From assembly GCA_963772265.1 (NCBI GenBank), contig CAVYWS010000009.1, positions 1 through 64,000 of the forward strand: a stretch of 64,000 nt of DNA. The letters are read 5' to 3'. Shown here piece by piece: positions 16,945 to 26,148 of this stretch (within the stretch, counting starts at the first letter, position 1; every line of letters begins with the position of its first letter). Under the pieces are notes generated by a model. The model saw only the letters and a program-made list of their open reading frames with translations. It was not told the DNA's origin and made no database searches. This DNA is from Mayfieldus sp963772265 (GTDB lineage Bacteria; Actinomycetota; Thermoleophilia; Solirubrobacterales; 70-9). The translations under genes were made by a program, and so were the position numbers.

Positions 16945-17832
16945 ATGGGCTACAGCTCGCGCTATCACGCGGCCTCGCTTGCGGCTGTGTTCCTGGCCCT
17001 GGCGATCGGGATCCTGATCGGGGTCGGGTTCGGCGACAACGTTCTCACGAACACCAAGAAGGACCTCGAGGCGAGCCTCACCGGCGACCTCGAGGCGGCG
17101 CGAAGCCACTCCGACCAGCTCGCCGGCCAGCTCGCGCGCTCGAACGAGTTCGAGCAGCGCATCTATCCGGTCCTGGTCCGCGGCCAGCTTCGCGGCCGCA
17201 GGGTCGGCGTGCTGGCGCTCGGCGGCCTGCCCGACGACATCTCTCGTTCGATCGAGGACGCGCTGGCGCCGACCGGGGCGCAGCTGGTCGCGGTGGGCGT
17301 GGTCAGCGAGCCGCCCGACCTCGCCAGCCTCTCCAGCGTCCTCGACAAGACCCGTCTCTTCGACCTGCAGACCAATGACGACTCGATCGAGGCCCTCGGC
17401 AAGGGGGTGGGGCGCCAGTTCGTCTTGGGCGGCGACCTCCTCAACAAGGTCGGAAGCCGGCTCTTCTCGCGGGCCTCAGGCGACTTCGGCGGCCTCGACA
17501 ACGTGATCGTGGTTCGCCAGCAGCCCTCCGACCTGGACCCGCAGGCAAAGGCGCAGAACGGCAGGCTCGAGTCCGGGCTGCTGGACGGAATCGCCGCCAC
17601 CGGCGTCAAGCCGGTCGGGGTCGAAAGCACCGAGACCGATCCCTCCTCGATCTCCTTCTTCTCCTCCCATGACCTCTCGACTGTCGACGACGTCGATTTC
17701 GTCTCCGGCCAGGTGGCGGTGGTGTTCGCGCTGCTCGGAGCCGAGGGCAGCTTCGGCGTCAAGGAAAGCGCCGACCGCCTGCTGCCCGACCTGTTGACGC
17801 CCTCCCCTCAGATCAGCCCGGCTGTTCCATAG
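16945..17832 (+). CDS. steB: SteB/MctB-like membrane-anchored coiled-coil protein
   Basis: The 295-residue protein has one membrane helix near its N-terminus (residues ~8-30, SLAAVFLALAIGILIGVGFG), then a coiled coil (KKDLEASLTGDLEAARSHSD) and a long extracytoplasmic domain. Homologues are annotated as the copper transporter MctB in mycobacteria and as SteB in corynebacteria, where it partners SteA in cell division. The tight spacing after steA favours the division role. No copper-ligand cluster is evident, so the transport name should not be taken literally. Confidence 0.8.
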   Translation: MGYSSRYHAASLAAVFLALAIGILIGVGFGDNVLTNTKKDLEASLTGDLEAARSHSDQLAGQLARSNEFEQRIYPVLVRGQLRGRRVGVLALGGLPDDISRSIEDALAPTGAQLVAVGVVSEPPDLASLSSVLDKTRLFDLQTNDDSIEALGKGVGRQFVLGGDLLNKVGSRLFSRASGDFGGLDNVIVVRQQPSDLDPQAKAQNGRLESGLLDGIAATGVKPVGVESTETDPSSISFFSSHDLSTVDDVDFVSGQVAVVFALLGAEGSFGVKESADRLLPDLLTPSPQISPAVP

Positions 17833-17835
17833 ACC

Positions 17836-18684
17836 TTGGACTGGGACTGGATAGGGCTGCCGCTCTCGTTCGCCCTCGCCCTGCTGATCGTCCCGGCAGG
17901 GGTGAGGGGGATGGTCGAGGCGGGACTGGTGCGCCAGAACTACCGCGGGCGGTCGCTGGCGTTCCCGCTCGGCGCCCTGCTGGCGACCGCGGCGCTGGTC
18001 GCCCTCGCTCCGCTTGCCTTCCTCAACGACCGCGCCGACCTCGACCTGCTCGACCCCGAGCTGCGGCGCTGGATCACCTACGTGCTCGGGATCGCCTTCC
18101 TCGGCTTCCTCGACGACTCGCTCGGTGGGATCCCGGGCGACAGCTCGCCGCGCGGCTGGCGCGGCCACGCCCGAGCGCTGCGCGAGGGTCGCCTCACAAC
18201 CGGGGCGATCAAGGCGATCGGCGCTCTGGCGCTGGCCGCCTACGTGGTCTCCGGGCGCGGGCTCGAGTCATGGCGCTATCTGGCCGACGTGGCGCTGCTG
18301 ATCCTGACCACGAACCTGTTCAACCTGATCGACCTGCGCCCCGGTCGGGCGGAGAAGGCCCTGGTCCTGCTCGGGGCCGGCCTCTGTCTCGGCGCCTGGA
18401 CCGGGGAGCCGCTGGAGCTGATGGGGATCTTCGTCGGCCCGATCCTTGTCGGGGCCTGGTTCACGCTGCGTGAGCGGGCGATGCTCGGCGACACCGGAGC
18501 GAACCTGGTCGGCGCGGTGGGCGGGATCTGGCTCATCAGCACCCTCGGGGGCAGCGGGCGGCTGATCGCGCTCGCGGTCGTCGTCGCCCTCACGGCTTAC
18601 GGCGAATTGCGGTCGATTTCTCAGGCGGTGCAATCGGTTCCGCTACTTCGATCTCTAGACTCGCTGGGCAGGGTCAATGAGTAG
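17836..18684 (+). CDS. PNPT-family (MraY/WecA-like) membrane glycosyl-1-phosphate transferase homologue
   Basis: This is an integral membrane protein of about 282 residues with around nine helices. It keeps the PNPT features FLGFLDDSLGG (Asp-Asp pair) and TNLFNLIDLRPG (the N-x-x-N-x-x-D motif), plus a final MLGDTGANLVGA loop. Family members transfer sugar 1-phosphate to undecaprenyl phosphate in peptidoglycan or glycan synthesis. The order steA-steB-this gene-pyrG is common in actinobacteria, where the gene is probably envelope-related. TTG at 17836 is the assumed start, with no clear ribosome-binding site. It overlaps pyrG by eight bases. Confidence 0.7.
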   Translation: MDWDWIGLPLSFALALLIVPAGVRGMVEAGLVRQNYRGRSLAFPLGALLATAALVALAPLAFLNDRADLDLLDPELRRWITYVLGIAFLGFLDDSLGGIPGDSSPRGWRGHARALREGRLTTGAIKAIGALALAAYVVSGRGLESWRYLADVALLILTTNLFNLIDLRPGRAEKALVLLGAGLCLGAWTGEPLELMGIFVGPILVGAWFTLRERAMLGDTGANLVGAVGGIWLISTLGGSGRLIALAVVVALTAYGELRSISQAVQSVPLLRSLDSLGRVNE

Positions 18685-20347
18685 GCGCAACCACGGCGAC
18701 ACCCGATTCATCTTCGTCACAGGCGGAGTGGTGTCGGCTCTCGGCAAGGGGATCGCATCGGCCTCGATCGGCCGCCTGCTGGTCAGCCGCGGCTTCCGCG
18801 TGCAGCTGGAGAAGTTCGACCCCTACATCAACGTCGACCCGGGGACGATGAGCCCGTTCCAGCACGGCGAGGTCTTCGTCACCGAGGACGGCGCCGAGAC
18901 CGACCTCGACCTCGGCCACTACGAGCGCTTCACCGACGAGAACACCTCGCGGGCCTCAAACGTCACCGCCGGGGCGGTCTACAACTCGGTGATCAAGCGC
19001 GAGCGCCGCGGCGACTATCTCGGCGCCACCGTGCAGGTGATCCCGCACATCACCGACGAGATCAAGCACCGGATCCTGATCGTCGCCGAGTCGCAGGCCG
19101 TCGACTTCGTGATCGTCGAGATCGGCGGCACGGTGGGCGACATCGAGTCGCTGCCGTTCCTGGAGTCGATCCGGCAGCTCTACACCGACCTCGGACCGAA
19201 GCGCTGCATGTTCGTGCACCTCACCCTGGTGCCCTACGTCGGCCACGCCGGCGAGCTGAAGACCAAGCCGACCCAGCACTCGGTCAACGAGCTGCGCCGG
19301 ATCGGGATCCAGCCCCACGCCCTGATCTGCCGCTCCGAGGGAGGGCTCGACCGCGAGATCAGGCGCAAGATCGCCCTTTTCGCCAGCCTCCCCGAGGAGG
19401 CGGTGATCTCGGCCCGCGACGTCGACAACATCTACAAGGTGCCGCTCGTCTTCCGCGCCGAGGGGCTCGACGATCTGATCCTCGACCACTTCGGCGTCGA
19501 AGCTCCCTCCCCGGAGCTGGGCGAGTGGGAGGAGATGGTGCGGCGCGCCGACGCCGCCCAGGGCAAGGTCAAGATCGCCCTGGTCGGCAAGTACGTCGGC
19601 CTCGCCGACGCCTACAAGTCGGTGATCGAAGCGCTCGAGCACGGCGGCTTCCATCACGGCGTCAACGTCGACGTGGAGCTGGTCGACTCCGAGGAGTTCG
19701 ACCCCGAGCGCCTCGACGACGCCGACGGGATCCTGATCCCGGGCGGCTTCGGCGAGCGCGGGATCGAGGGCAAGGTGCAGGCCGCGCGAATCGCCCGCGA
19801 GCGCTCGATCCCCTACCTGGGGATCTGCCTCGGGATGCAGATCGCGGTGGTCGAGTTCGCCCGCACCGTCGCCGGCATGGAGGGCGCAAACTCCTCCGAG
19901 TTCGACCCTGAGACGCCGTTCCCGGTGATCGACCTGCTGCCGGAGCAGAAGGAGGTCTCCGAGATGGGGGGGACGATGCGGCTCGGCGCCGACCCGGTGA
20001 AGCTTCACGACGGGACGCGGGCGCGCGAGATCTTCGGCGAGGCCGTGATCTACAAGCGACACCGCCATCGCTACGAGGTCAACAACATGCTCCGCCGCCG
20101 GCTCGAGGACGAGGGCCTGATCTGCGGAGGCACCTCGCCCGACGAGCGGCTGGTCGAGATGATCGAGCTGCCCGACCACCCGTTCTTCGTCGCGTCGCAG
20201 TTCCACCCCGAGTTCAACTCGCGCCCCAACCGCCCCGAGCCGCTGTTCCGCGAGTTCGTCGGCGCCGCGGCGGAGCTGGCCCGCGATCGCGGCGAGACCC
20301 CCGCCGAGGCCGAGGAGTTCGAGGGCCCGCGGGTCCGTCGCACCTGA
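18677..20347 (+). CDS. pyrG: CTP synthase
   Basis: The 556-residue protein has the synthetase domain (FIFVTGGVVSALGKGI; KFDPYINVDPGTMSPFQHGE) followed by a class I glutamine amidotransferase domain with the triad Cys384 (LGICLGMQ), His510 and Glu512 (FHPEFNSRP). It makes CTP from UTP, ATP and glutamine in the cytoplasm. Length and motifs are normal. The ATG start lies within the last codons of the preceding membrane protein gene, which suggests coupled translation. Confidence 0.97.
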   Translation: MSRRNHGDTRFIFVTGGVVSALGKGIASASIGRLLVSRGFRVQLEKFDPYINVDPGTMSPFQHGEVFVTEDGAETDLDLGHYERFTDENTSRASNVTAGAVYNSVIKRERRGDYLGATVQVIPHITDEIKHRILIVAESQAVDFVIVEIGGTVGDIESLPFLESIRQLYTDLGPKRCMFVHLTLVPYVGHAGELKTKPTQHSVNELRRIGIQPHALICRSEGGLDREIRRKIALFASLPEEAVISARDVDNIYKVPLVFRAEGLDDLILDHFGVEAPSPELGEWEEMVRRADAAQGKVKIALVGKYVGLADAYKSVIEALEHGGFHHGVNVDVELVDSEEFDPERLDDADGILIPGGFGERGIEGKVQAARIARERSIPYLGICLGMQIAVVEFARTVAGMEGANSSEFDPETPFPVIDLLPEQKEVSEMGGTMRLGADPVKLHDGTRAREIFGEAVIYKRHRHRYEVNNMLRRRLEDEGLICGGTSPDERLVEMIELPDHPFFVASQFHPEFNSRPNRPEPLFREFVGAAAELARDRGETPAEAEEFEGPRVRRT

Positions 20348-20405
20348 TCCTCAGCGCTTGGCTGCGGCCCTAGCTTTCTGGCCTTCGCGGGTCTAGCCTC
20401 AGCAT

Positions 20406-20804
20406 GTGAGCGATTCCCACGAGCAGCTGGTGCGACGCATCTTCGAGCGCTGGAACATGGGCGAGCGGGTGCTCGACCCCGAGGAGATCCATCCCGACGC
20501 GGTCGTCTACTCGGCGATGACCGGTGACACCTTTCGCGGACTCGATGGGGTGCGGCGCTGGATGGCCGAGATCGACGAGCAGTTCGAGGACTGGGTGCTG
20601 TCGATCGAAGAGGTCCGCAGCGTCCCCGACGACCGCCTGCTCGTGCTGGGCTCGGTCCATTTCCGCGGCCGCTCGAGCGGGGTCGAGTTCGACCAGCCGA
20701 TGGGATGGCTGGTCGACTTCGAGGGTGACCGGGTGATCGCGCTGCACAACATCATTGGGCACGACGCCGCGATCGAGGCCGCCGGACTGGCGACCAACTC
20801 ATAG
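20406..20804 (+). CDS. SnoaL/NTF2-like fold protein
   Basis: This is a 132-residue protein starting at GTG 20406. It has the short alpha-plus-beta cone pattern of SnoaL/NTF2-like proteins: HEQLVRRIFERWNMGE, FRGLDGVRRWMAEIDEQFEDW, and the beta strands RLLVLGSVHFRGRSSG and MGWLVDFEGDRVIALHNI. Such folds serve as small-molecule isomerases, hydrolases or binding proteins. No catalytic residue set can be singled out. It lies between pyrG and a peptidase gene, probably in the same transcript. Confidence 0.75.
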   Translation: MSDSHEQLVRRIFERWNMGERVLDPEEIHPDAVVYSAMTGDTFRGLDGVRRWMAEIDEQFEDWVLSIEEVRSVPDDRLLVLGSVHFRGRSSGVEFDQPMGWLVDFEGDRVIALHNIIGHDAAIEAAGLATNS

Positions 20805-20814
20805 CCTTGGGGAA

Positions 20815-21927
20815 GTGACCAGCGACCAGCGTCTTCACGATCGCTTCGTCCGCCTCTGTGAAACCCCCAGCCCGACCGGGGAGGAGCGGGCGGTTGCCGA
20901 CGCGGTCGCCGCCGAGCTGCGCGAGCTCGGCGTCGAGGTGACCGAGGACGACGCCGCCGGGCCGGCCCGCGCCGGGGCCGGCAACCTGATTGCCCGCATC
21001 CCCGGCGCCGACGACCGCTGGGTCGCCTTCTCCTCCCACCTCGACACGGTCCCGCACGAGGAGCCGATCGAGGTCGAGCTCAGCGACGGCGTCTATCGCA
21101 GCAAGGGCGAGACGATCCTCGGCGCCGACAACAAGGCCGCGGTGACCGTGCTGATCGAGCTCGCGGCGCGCCACGCTTCAGCGCCGCCGCCGGTCGGGCT
21201 GGAGCTGATCTTCACCGTCGCCGAGGAGGACGGTCTGCGCGGCGCCAAGGCGCTCGACATCGATGCCCTGCGCTCACCGCTGGGCTTCGTGATCGACCAT
21301 GCGAGCCCGATCGGCGAGGTGATCGAGTCCGCCCCCACCTACCAGCGGCTGATCGCCGACTTCGAGGGGGTCGAGGCGCACTCCGGGATCAACCCCGAGG
21401 ACGGCCACAGCGCGATCGCCGCGGCCGCGGCCGCGATCGCGGCGATGGAGCTGGGCCGGCTCGACGACGAGACCACGGCCAACGTCGGCGTGATCGAGGG
21501 CGGCACCGCCTCCAACGTCGTCGCCGGGCACTGCCGGATCCTCGGCGAGGCGCGCAGCATCGATCCCGATCGCGCGGCGTCGACGATCGGGTCGATGGTC
21601 GACGCCTGCACCCGGGCGGCCACCGAGCACGGCTGCGACGTCGACACCCAGGTGATCGAGATGTTCCGCGGCTACCGGGCCGACCCGGCCTCCGAGCCGC
21701 TGCGGCTCGCCCTCGCCGCCCTCCAGCGCTGCGGGCACGAGCCTCGCCGCACCGCCACCGGCGGCGGCAGCGACGCCAACGCGCTGATCGCGGCGGGGTG
21801 GGACTGCGTGCTGCTCGCCAACGGCACCGACGCCAACCACACGCCGCAGGAAAGCGTTCCCGCGGCGCATCTCGACCAGATGCTGGCGATCTGCGAGGCG
21901 ATCGTCGAGGAGGCGGGGAAGGCTTGA
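20815..21927 (+). CDS. M20-family metallopeptidase, PepT (tripeptidase)-like
   Basis: The start is GTG 20815 (TSDQRLHDRF follows), which gives 370 residues. Zinc-binding motifs of the M20 fold are present: SHLDTVP, GADNKAAV, VAEEDGLRGAK and DHASPIGEV, then the lid domain (VEAHSGINPEDGHSA), EARSID and GGGSDANAL. Similarity in spacing to peptidase T suggests removal of N-terminal residues from small peptides in the cytoplasm. It is followed after seven bases by the DUF3866 gene. Confidence 0.88.
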   Translation: MTSDQRLHDRFVRLCETPSPTGEERAVADAVAAELRELGVEVTEDDAAGPARAGAGNLIARIPGADDRWVAFSSHLDTVPHEEPIEVELSDGVYRSKGETILGADNKAAVTVLIELAARHASAPPPVGLELIFTVAEEDGLRGAKALDIDALRSPLGFVIDHASPIGEVIESAPTYQRLIADFEGVEAHSGINPEDGHSAIAAAAAAIAAMELGRLDDETTANVGVIEGGTASNVVAGHCRILGEARSIDPDRAASTIGSMVDACTRAATEHGCDVDTQVIEMFRGYRADPASEPLRLALAALQRCGHEPRRTATGGGSDANALIAAGWDCVLLANGTDANHTPQESVPAAHLDQMLAICEAIVEEAGKA

Positions 21928-21934
21928 GCTTGAG

Positions 21935-22951
21935 ATGCTGAGCCTGCGCCGCGGTGTCGTCGTCTCCGAGGACCCACTGGTCGTCGAGGTGGGCGGCGAG
22001 CGGCGGCCGGCCTGGGCCGACCGCGAGCTGGTCGGCGAGGTGCGCGAGGGTGACGAGGTCGTGGTCAACACCGAGAGCCTCGACCTCGGCCTCGGCTCGG
22101 GCGGCTTCGACGTCGTCCACGTCAACCTCACCCGGGGCCTGGAAGGCCATGGCGCCGCCGGAGAGCACGTGATGAAGCTCAACTACACCTCGCTTCAGCA
22201 TTCGGTCGAGCCGGTCGAGCCGCCCGGCGAGGAGGTGGTGGGGGATCCCGGGGTCGGCCCACCGGTGCTGGTGATCCCCCTCCACGGCCACCTCGCCCCC
22301 GCGGCCTGGGCGGTGGCCCAGGCCGCGTCCGGGCTCAAGGTCGGCTACGTGCAGACCGCCGGCGGGGCGCTGCCGGGCTCGCTCTCGACCGATCTCGGGA
22401 CACTGCGCGAGCGCGGGCTGATCTGCGGCCAGATCACCGCCGGGGCCGCCTACGGCGGCGAGCGGGAGGCGATTACCGTGATCGGCGGGCTGAACGCTGC
22501 GGGGGCGCTCGGTTGGGACGCGGTGATCGCCGGGCCGGGGCCGGGGATCATCGGCTCGGGGACCCACTTCGGCCACGGCGGGATGTGGGCGCTCGACACG
22601 GCGCACGCGGCTCTCGCGCTGCGCTATCGGACCCTGCTCTCGCCGCGGCTGTCGGAAGGCGACCCGAGGCCCCGGCACCGCGAGGTAAGCCATCACACCG
22701 GCACCGTCCTGCAGCTGCTGCTCGCCGGTGTCGAGGTGCCGGTGCCGGAGGGCGAGGAGGCGGCAATCGCCGAGCTCGAGCCGCTTGCCGAACGGGGTCA
22801 CCGCATCAGCCCCCAGCCGGTCGACCTCGAGGGGTACACGGCCAGCGGCCTGCCGGCGAAGGTGATGGGACGCGGGATCGACCAGGACCCGCTGTTCTTC
22901 GCCGCCGCCCTCGCCTCCGGCGCCGCGCTTGCCGCCGCGGCCCGCGGGTAG
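21935..22951 (+). CDS. DUF3866 family protein
   Basis: The 338-residue protein belongs to the actinobacterial DUF3866 group. An N-terminal beta-barrel-like segment (VVVSEDPLVVEVGGERRPAW) is followed by LVIPLHGHLAPAAWAVAQ, GYVQTAGGALPGS and AGPGPGIIGSGTHFGHGG. The function is not known. It is typically found between the peptidase/NUDIX genes and recombinase genes as here, which suggests a conserved but uncharacterised housekeeping role. No signal peptide or membrane segment is evident. Confidence 0.85.
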   Translation: MLSLRRGVVVSEDPLVVEVGGERRPAWADRELVGEVREGDEVVVNTESLDLGLGSGGFDVVHVNLTRGLEGHGAAGEHVMKLNYTSLQHSVEPVEPPGEEVVGDPGVGPPVLVIPLHGHLAPAAWAVAQAASGLKVGYVQTAGGALPGSLSTDLGTLRERGLICGQITAGAAYGGEREAITVIGGLNAAGALGWDAVIAGPGPGIIGSGTHFGHGGMWALDTAHAALALRYRTLLSPRLSEGDPRPRHREVSHHTGTVLQLLLAGVEVPVPEGEEAAIAELEPLAERGHRISPQPVDLEGYTASGLPAKVMGRGIDQDPLFFAAALASGAALAAAARG

Positions 22952-22960
22952 GGGGAGGCG

Positions 22961-23479
22961 GTGCAGCGGACCGGCTCGAAGACCACCCACGAGGGCAAGC
23001 TGGTCTCGGTGCGGGTCGACGAGTTTCGCTACGAGGACGGCTCGACCTCGGAGCGCGAGGTCGTCGTCCACTCGGGCGCCGTCGCGGTGATCGCCCACGA
23101 CGACCGCCGTCTGTTCATGGTCCGCCAGCCGCGCGAGGCGGTGGGGGAGGAATCGCTTCTGGAGCTGCCCGCCGGGAAGCTCGACGTCGAGGGGGAGTCG
23201 CCGCTTGACTGCGCCAAGCGCGAGCTGGTCGAGGAGGTCGGGGTGGAGGCGTCCGAGTGGCGCGAGCTGAAGCGCATCTACTCCAGCCCGGGCTTCACCA
23301 ACGAGGAGGTCCGGATCTTCGTCGCCACCGAGCTGCGCCAGGTCGACCCCGATCCTTCCGACGAGGAGCGGATCGAGATCGTCGAGGTGCCGCTCGACGA
23401 GATCGACCAGGCGATCGAGTCCTGTCTCGACGCAAAGTCGCTGGTCGGGCTGCTGCTGTTCTGGGCCGAGCTTCGCTGA
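22961..23479 (+). CDS. NUDIX hydrolase, ADP-ribose pyrophosphatase type
   Basis: The gene starts at GTG 22961 and codes for 172 residues. The NUDIX box runs from Gly in AGKLDVEGESPLDCAKREL to EEVGVE, matching GX5EX7REUXEEXGU. An ELPAGKL stretch before it and SSPGFTNEEVRIFVA after it are typical of ADP-ribose pyrophosphatases. These hydrolyse ADP-ribose to AMP and ribose 5-phosphate. It is placed between DUF3866 and xerD, as is usual in actinobacteria. Confidence 0.9.
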   Translation: MQRTGSKTTHEGKLVSVRVDEFRYEDGSTSEREVVVHSGAVAVIAHDDRRLFMVRQPREAVGEESLLELPAGKLDVEGESPLDCAKRELVEEVGVEASEWRELKRIYSSPGFTNEEVRIFVATELRQVDPDPSDEERIEIVEVPLDEIDQAIESCLDAKSLVGLLLFWAELR

Positions 23480-23545
23480 GCGGTCGCGGCCCGGCACAAC
23501 CGTTGCGGGGCAAGGGGAACGTGCTGCGTCGGAGAAGGGGCCGGC

Positions 23546-24502
23546 ATGAACCCGACAGTGGTGCAGGAAAGGGCCCCGGCGAAGGCGAGCGAGCGCTTCG
23601 AGGGGCTGGTGCTCGAGTTTCTCGCCTACCTGGAGCTGGAGCGCGGGTTGTCGCGCAACACGCTCAACGCCTACAGGACCGACCTCCTCCAGTACGGAAG
23701 CTTTCTCGCCGAGCGCGACGCCGACGCTCTGACCGTCGGCTCCGGAGACGTCTCGGAGTTCCTCGCCGAGCTCGCGACCGGCAACGGCACCGCGCCCTGC
23801 GCGGCGGCGACGATCCACCGCAAGGCCGCCTGCCTTCGCTCCTTCTACAAGCACCTCCGCCGCGAGGAGCTGGTAACCGAGGATCCGACGGCGGCGCTCA
23901 GCGCTCCGCGCCGGGCCCGCAAGCTGCCGCACGTCCTCAATTACGCCGAGGTCCAGCGCCTGCTCGCGGCTCCGCGCGGCAGCGAGCCGACCGCGCTGCG
24001 CGACCGCGCGCTGCTCGAGGTGATGTACGCCTGCGGGCTGCGGGCATCGGAGACGATCGGCCTGGAGCTTTCGGCGATCGACCTGCAGCACGGCTTTCTG
24101 CGCGCCTTCGGGAAGGGATCGAAGGAGCGGCTGGTCCCGCTCGGGACCAAGGCGGTGGCGGCGATCAACTCCTACCTGCGCGGCGGGCGGCCGAAGCTGG
24201 TCGGCCAGCGCCAGGAGCCGAAGCTGTTCGTCAACTTCCGCGGCGGGCCGTTGACCCGCCAGGGCCTCTACAAGATCGTCCAGAAGAACGCCCGCGAGGC
24301 CGGTCTGGAGGGCAAGATGAGCCCGCACACGCTGCGCCACAGCTTCGCCACCCACCTGCTGGCCGGCGGCTGCGACCTTCGTGCGGTGCAGGAGATGCTC
24401 GGGCACGCCGACGTCTCGACGACCCAGATGTACACGCACCTATCGGGCGAGCAGCTCAAGGAGGCCTACTTCCGGGCCCATCCGCGGGCAGTCGCTCGCT
24501 GA
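23546..24502 (+). CDS. xerD: Site-specific tyrosine recombinase XerD
   Basis: The 318-residue protein has the N-terminal SAM-like core-binding domain (FLAYLELERGLSRNTLNAY) and a catalytic domain with Arg166 (CGLRASE), Lys190 (GKGSKER), His261 and Arg264 (HTLRHSFATH), His287 (LGHADVSTTQ) and nucleophile Tyr296 (MYTH). It resolves chromosome dimers at dif with XerC. Its position after the NUDIX gene is conserved, so this is the housekeeping enzyme rather than a phage integrase. Confidence 0.92.
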   Translation: MNPTVVQERAPAKASERFEGLVLEFLAYLELERGLSRNTLNAYRTDLLQYGSFLAERDADALTVGSGDVSEFLAELATGNGTAPCAAATIHRKAACLRSFYKHLRREELVTEDPTAALSAPRRARKLPHVLNYAEVQRLLAAPRGSEPTALRDRALLEVMYACGLRASETIGLELSAIDLQHGFLRAFGKGSKERLVPLGTKAVAAINSYLRGGRPKLVGQRQEPKLFVNFRGGPLTRQGLYKIVQKNAREAGLEGKMSPHTLRHSFATHLLAGGCDLRAVQEMLGHADVSTTQMYTHLSGEQLKEAYFRAHPRAVAR

Positions 24503-24557
24503 GAGCCACCCGCCGCAACGCCGGCTGAACCCGCCCGCGCCCTGATAGAACGGGCCG

Positions 24558-25158
24558 GTGGGACGACGCAGGCCCGCCTTGCTCGCGATCCCCGCGCTCG
24601 TCGCCTGCGCGGGGTGCGGCAACGCGCGCAGCGAGCCCACCGGGACCTCCGGGATCGGCCCGCCGGTCTCGATCGTCAACTTCACCAGCCCCTCGGGCGA
24701 CGTCAGCTTCGGCCGGCCGTCCAGCTGGAGCCTCACCGCCGGCACACCGCCCGAGGTGGCTCAGGTCTCCTCCGGCGGCGCAGTCGACACCGTCTACGCC
24801 TATCCCCGCTCCGAGATCCCGCTCGACACCAGCGAGGCCGAGGCGGCGCGGCAGCGCCTGCTGCGCTCGCTTGCCCAGCGTGACCCCGGCTTCGAGGTGC
24901 AGAGCAGCCGCGTGCGGCGTGATCGACGAGGCCCCCGCGGTCGAGATCGTCGGGCGGGGCAGGATCGCCGGTCGCCGTGTGATGACCAAGAGCGTCCACG
25001 TCTACAAGGGCAGGGTCGAGTACGTGATCGACGCCTACTCGCGGCCGGCCGAGTTTCACCGCGCCGAGACCGACGCGTTCAACCCGCTTCTGGCGTCGCT
25101 CCACGTCCGTGGCGTCCCCGAGCCCAACGACATCGGCAGGCGGATCGAAGGGCGGCTG
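24558..25158 (+). CDS. Putative lipoprotein of unknown function (frameshifted, runs into mutM)
   Basis: GTG 24558 begins a signal peptide with a lipobox (LVAC, Cys17) and a low-complexity linker, then FTSPSGDVSFGRPSSWSL. A +1 shift near 24905-24920 moves the match to the frame reading VIDEAPAVEIVGRGRIAGRR and YKGRVEYVIDAYSRPAEFH, which continues the same beta-rich domain. In that frame there is no stop before the mutM ATG at 25159, so the end given is nominal. Either a second indel has removed the stop, or the two proteins are fused. The domain resembles small actinobacterial lipoproteins that follow user-defined stress domains, but I do not recognise it. Confidence 0.55.
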
Positions 25159-26071
25159 ATGCCGGAGCTGCCCGAGGTCGAGACGATCCGCCGCCAGCTC
25201 GAGCCGGAGCTTCGCGGCCGCGTCATCGAGGGACTCGAGGTCCTCGACCCTCGCTGGACCCGCCCGGTCGATCCGCGCGAGGTGGAGCGGTCAGGTCAGC
25301 GGCAGGACGATCGGCTCGCTTCGCAGGCGCGGCAAGTACCTGCTCCTCGACCTCGACCGCGACCTGACCCTGGTCATGCACCTGCGGATGACCGGCAACC
25401 TGATCCTGGTCGACGAGGGCGACCTGGTCGCGGCGGTGGACGAGGGCGACTTCGAGTCGGCGGGGGAGCGGTTCCTGCGTGCGCGCTTCTCGCTCGACGA
25501 CGGGCGCGAGCTGCGCTTCAGCGACGCCCGGCGCTTCGGCGAGGCCTTCGTGATCCCCACCGCACGGCTCGACGAGCGGTTCAGCGGACGGCTCGGGGTC
25601 GAGCCGCTCTCGGAGGAGTTCACGACCGAGGAGATCGAGCGGGTCGCGGCGGGGCGCACAGCGCCGCTCAAGTCGTTCCTGCTCGACCAGTCGGGGATCG
25701 CCGGGGTCGGCAACATCTACGCCGACGAGGCGCTCTGGAGGGCGGAGCTTCACCCGCTCTCGCCGGCGGGATCGATGCGCCACGAGCACGCCGAGGCGCT
25801 GCGCGAAGGGGTCGTCGAAGCGCTGCTGGCCGGGCTCGCCGGCGGCGGTGCCTCGATCGACGACTACCTCGACTCGCGCGGCGAGCGGGGCTCGATGCAG
25901 GACGAGTTCCTCGTCCACACCCGTGAAGGGGAGCCCTGCCTGCGCTGCGGCACTCCGATCCGCCGCATCGTCGTCTCCGGCCGCTCGACCTACTTCTGCC
26001 CGGGGTGCCAGGTGCGGCTGCGAAGGCGGCCGCGACGCAGGCGCCGGAGGCGGCGGGCCGCTACCTCTTGA
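25159..26071 (+). CDS. mutM: Formamidopyrimidine-DNA glycosylase (one +1 frameshift)
   Basis: The start MPELPEVETIRRQLEPEL gives the catalytic N-terminal Pro2 and Glu3 of the Fpg/Nei family. A +1 shift near 25290-25296 is needed to continue into the frame reading SLRRRGKYLLLDLDRDL, LVMHLRMTGNL and FSDARRFGE. The helix-two-turn-helix (DQSGIAGVGNIYADEALW) and a C-terminal zinc finger (CLRCGTPI...TYFCPGCQ) are intact. With one base removed the protein is 303 residues, followed by an arginine-rich tail. It excises 8-oxoguanine and FaPy lesions. The absence of other damage suggests sequence error rather than loss of function. Confidence 0.85.
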
Positions 26072-26148
26072 CGGTCAGCCTGAAGGTCTTTGGCGCGCCG
26101 TCGCTGGTGCTCCGGACCTTGGACCTTGACCTTGAATACTGTCCAAAC

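Noticed and set aside
21389..24439. Very long minus-strand frame (1,016 codons) across the peptidase, DUF3866, NUDIX and xerD genes
   Set aside because: It spans four well-supported plus-strand genes and has no recognisable motif; it is a GC-composition artefact.
23546..24502. xerD as integrase of the tRNA-Met cassettes
   Set aside because: It sits in a conserved housekeeping context 11 kb away and its length and motifs are those of the dimer-resolution recombinase.
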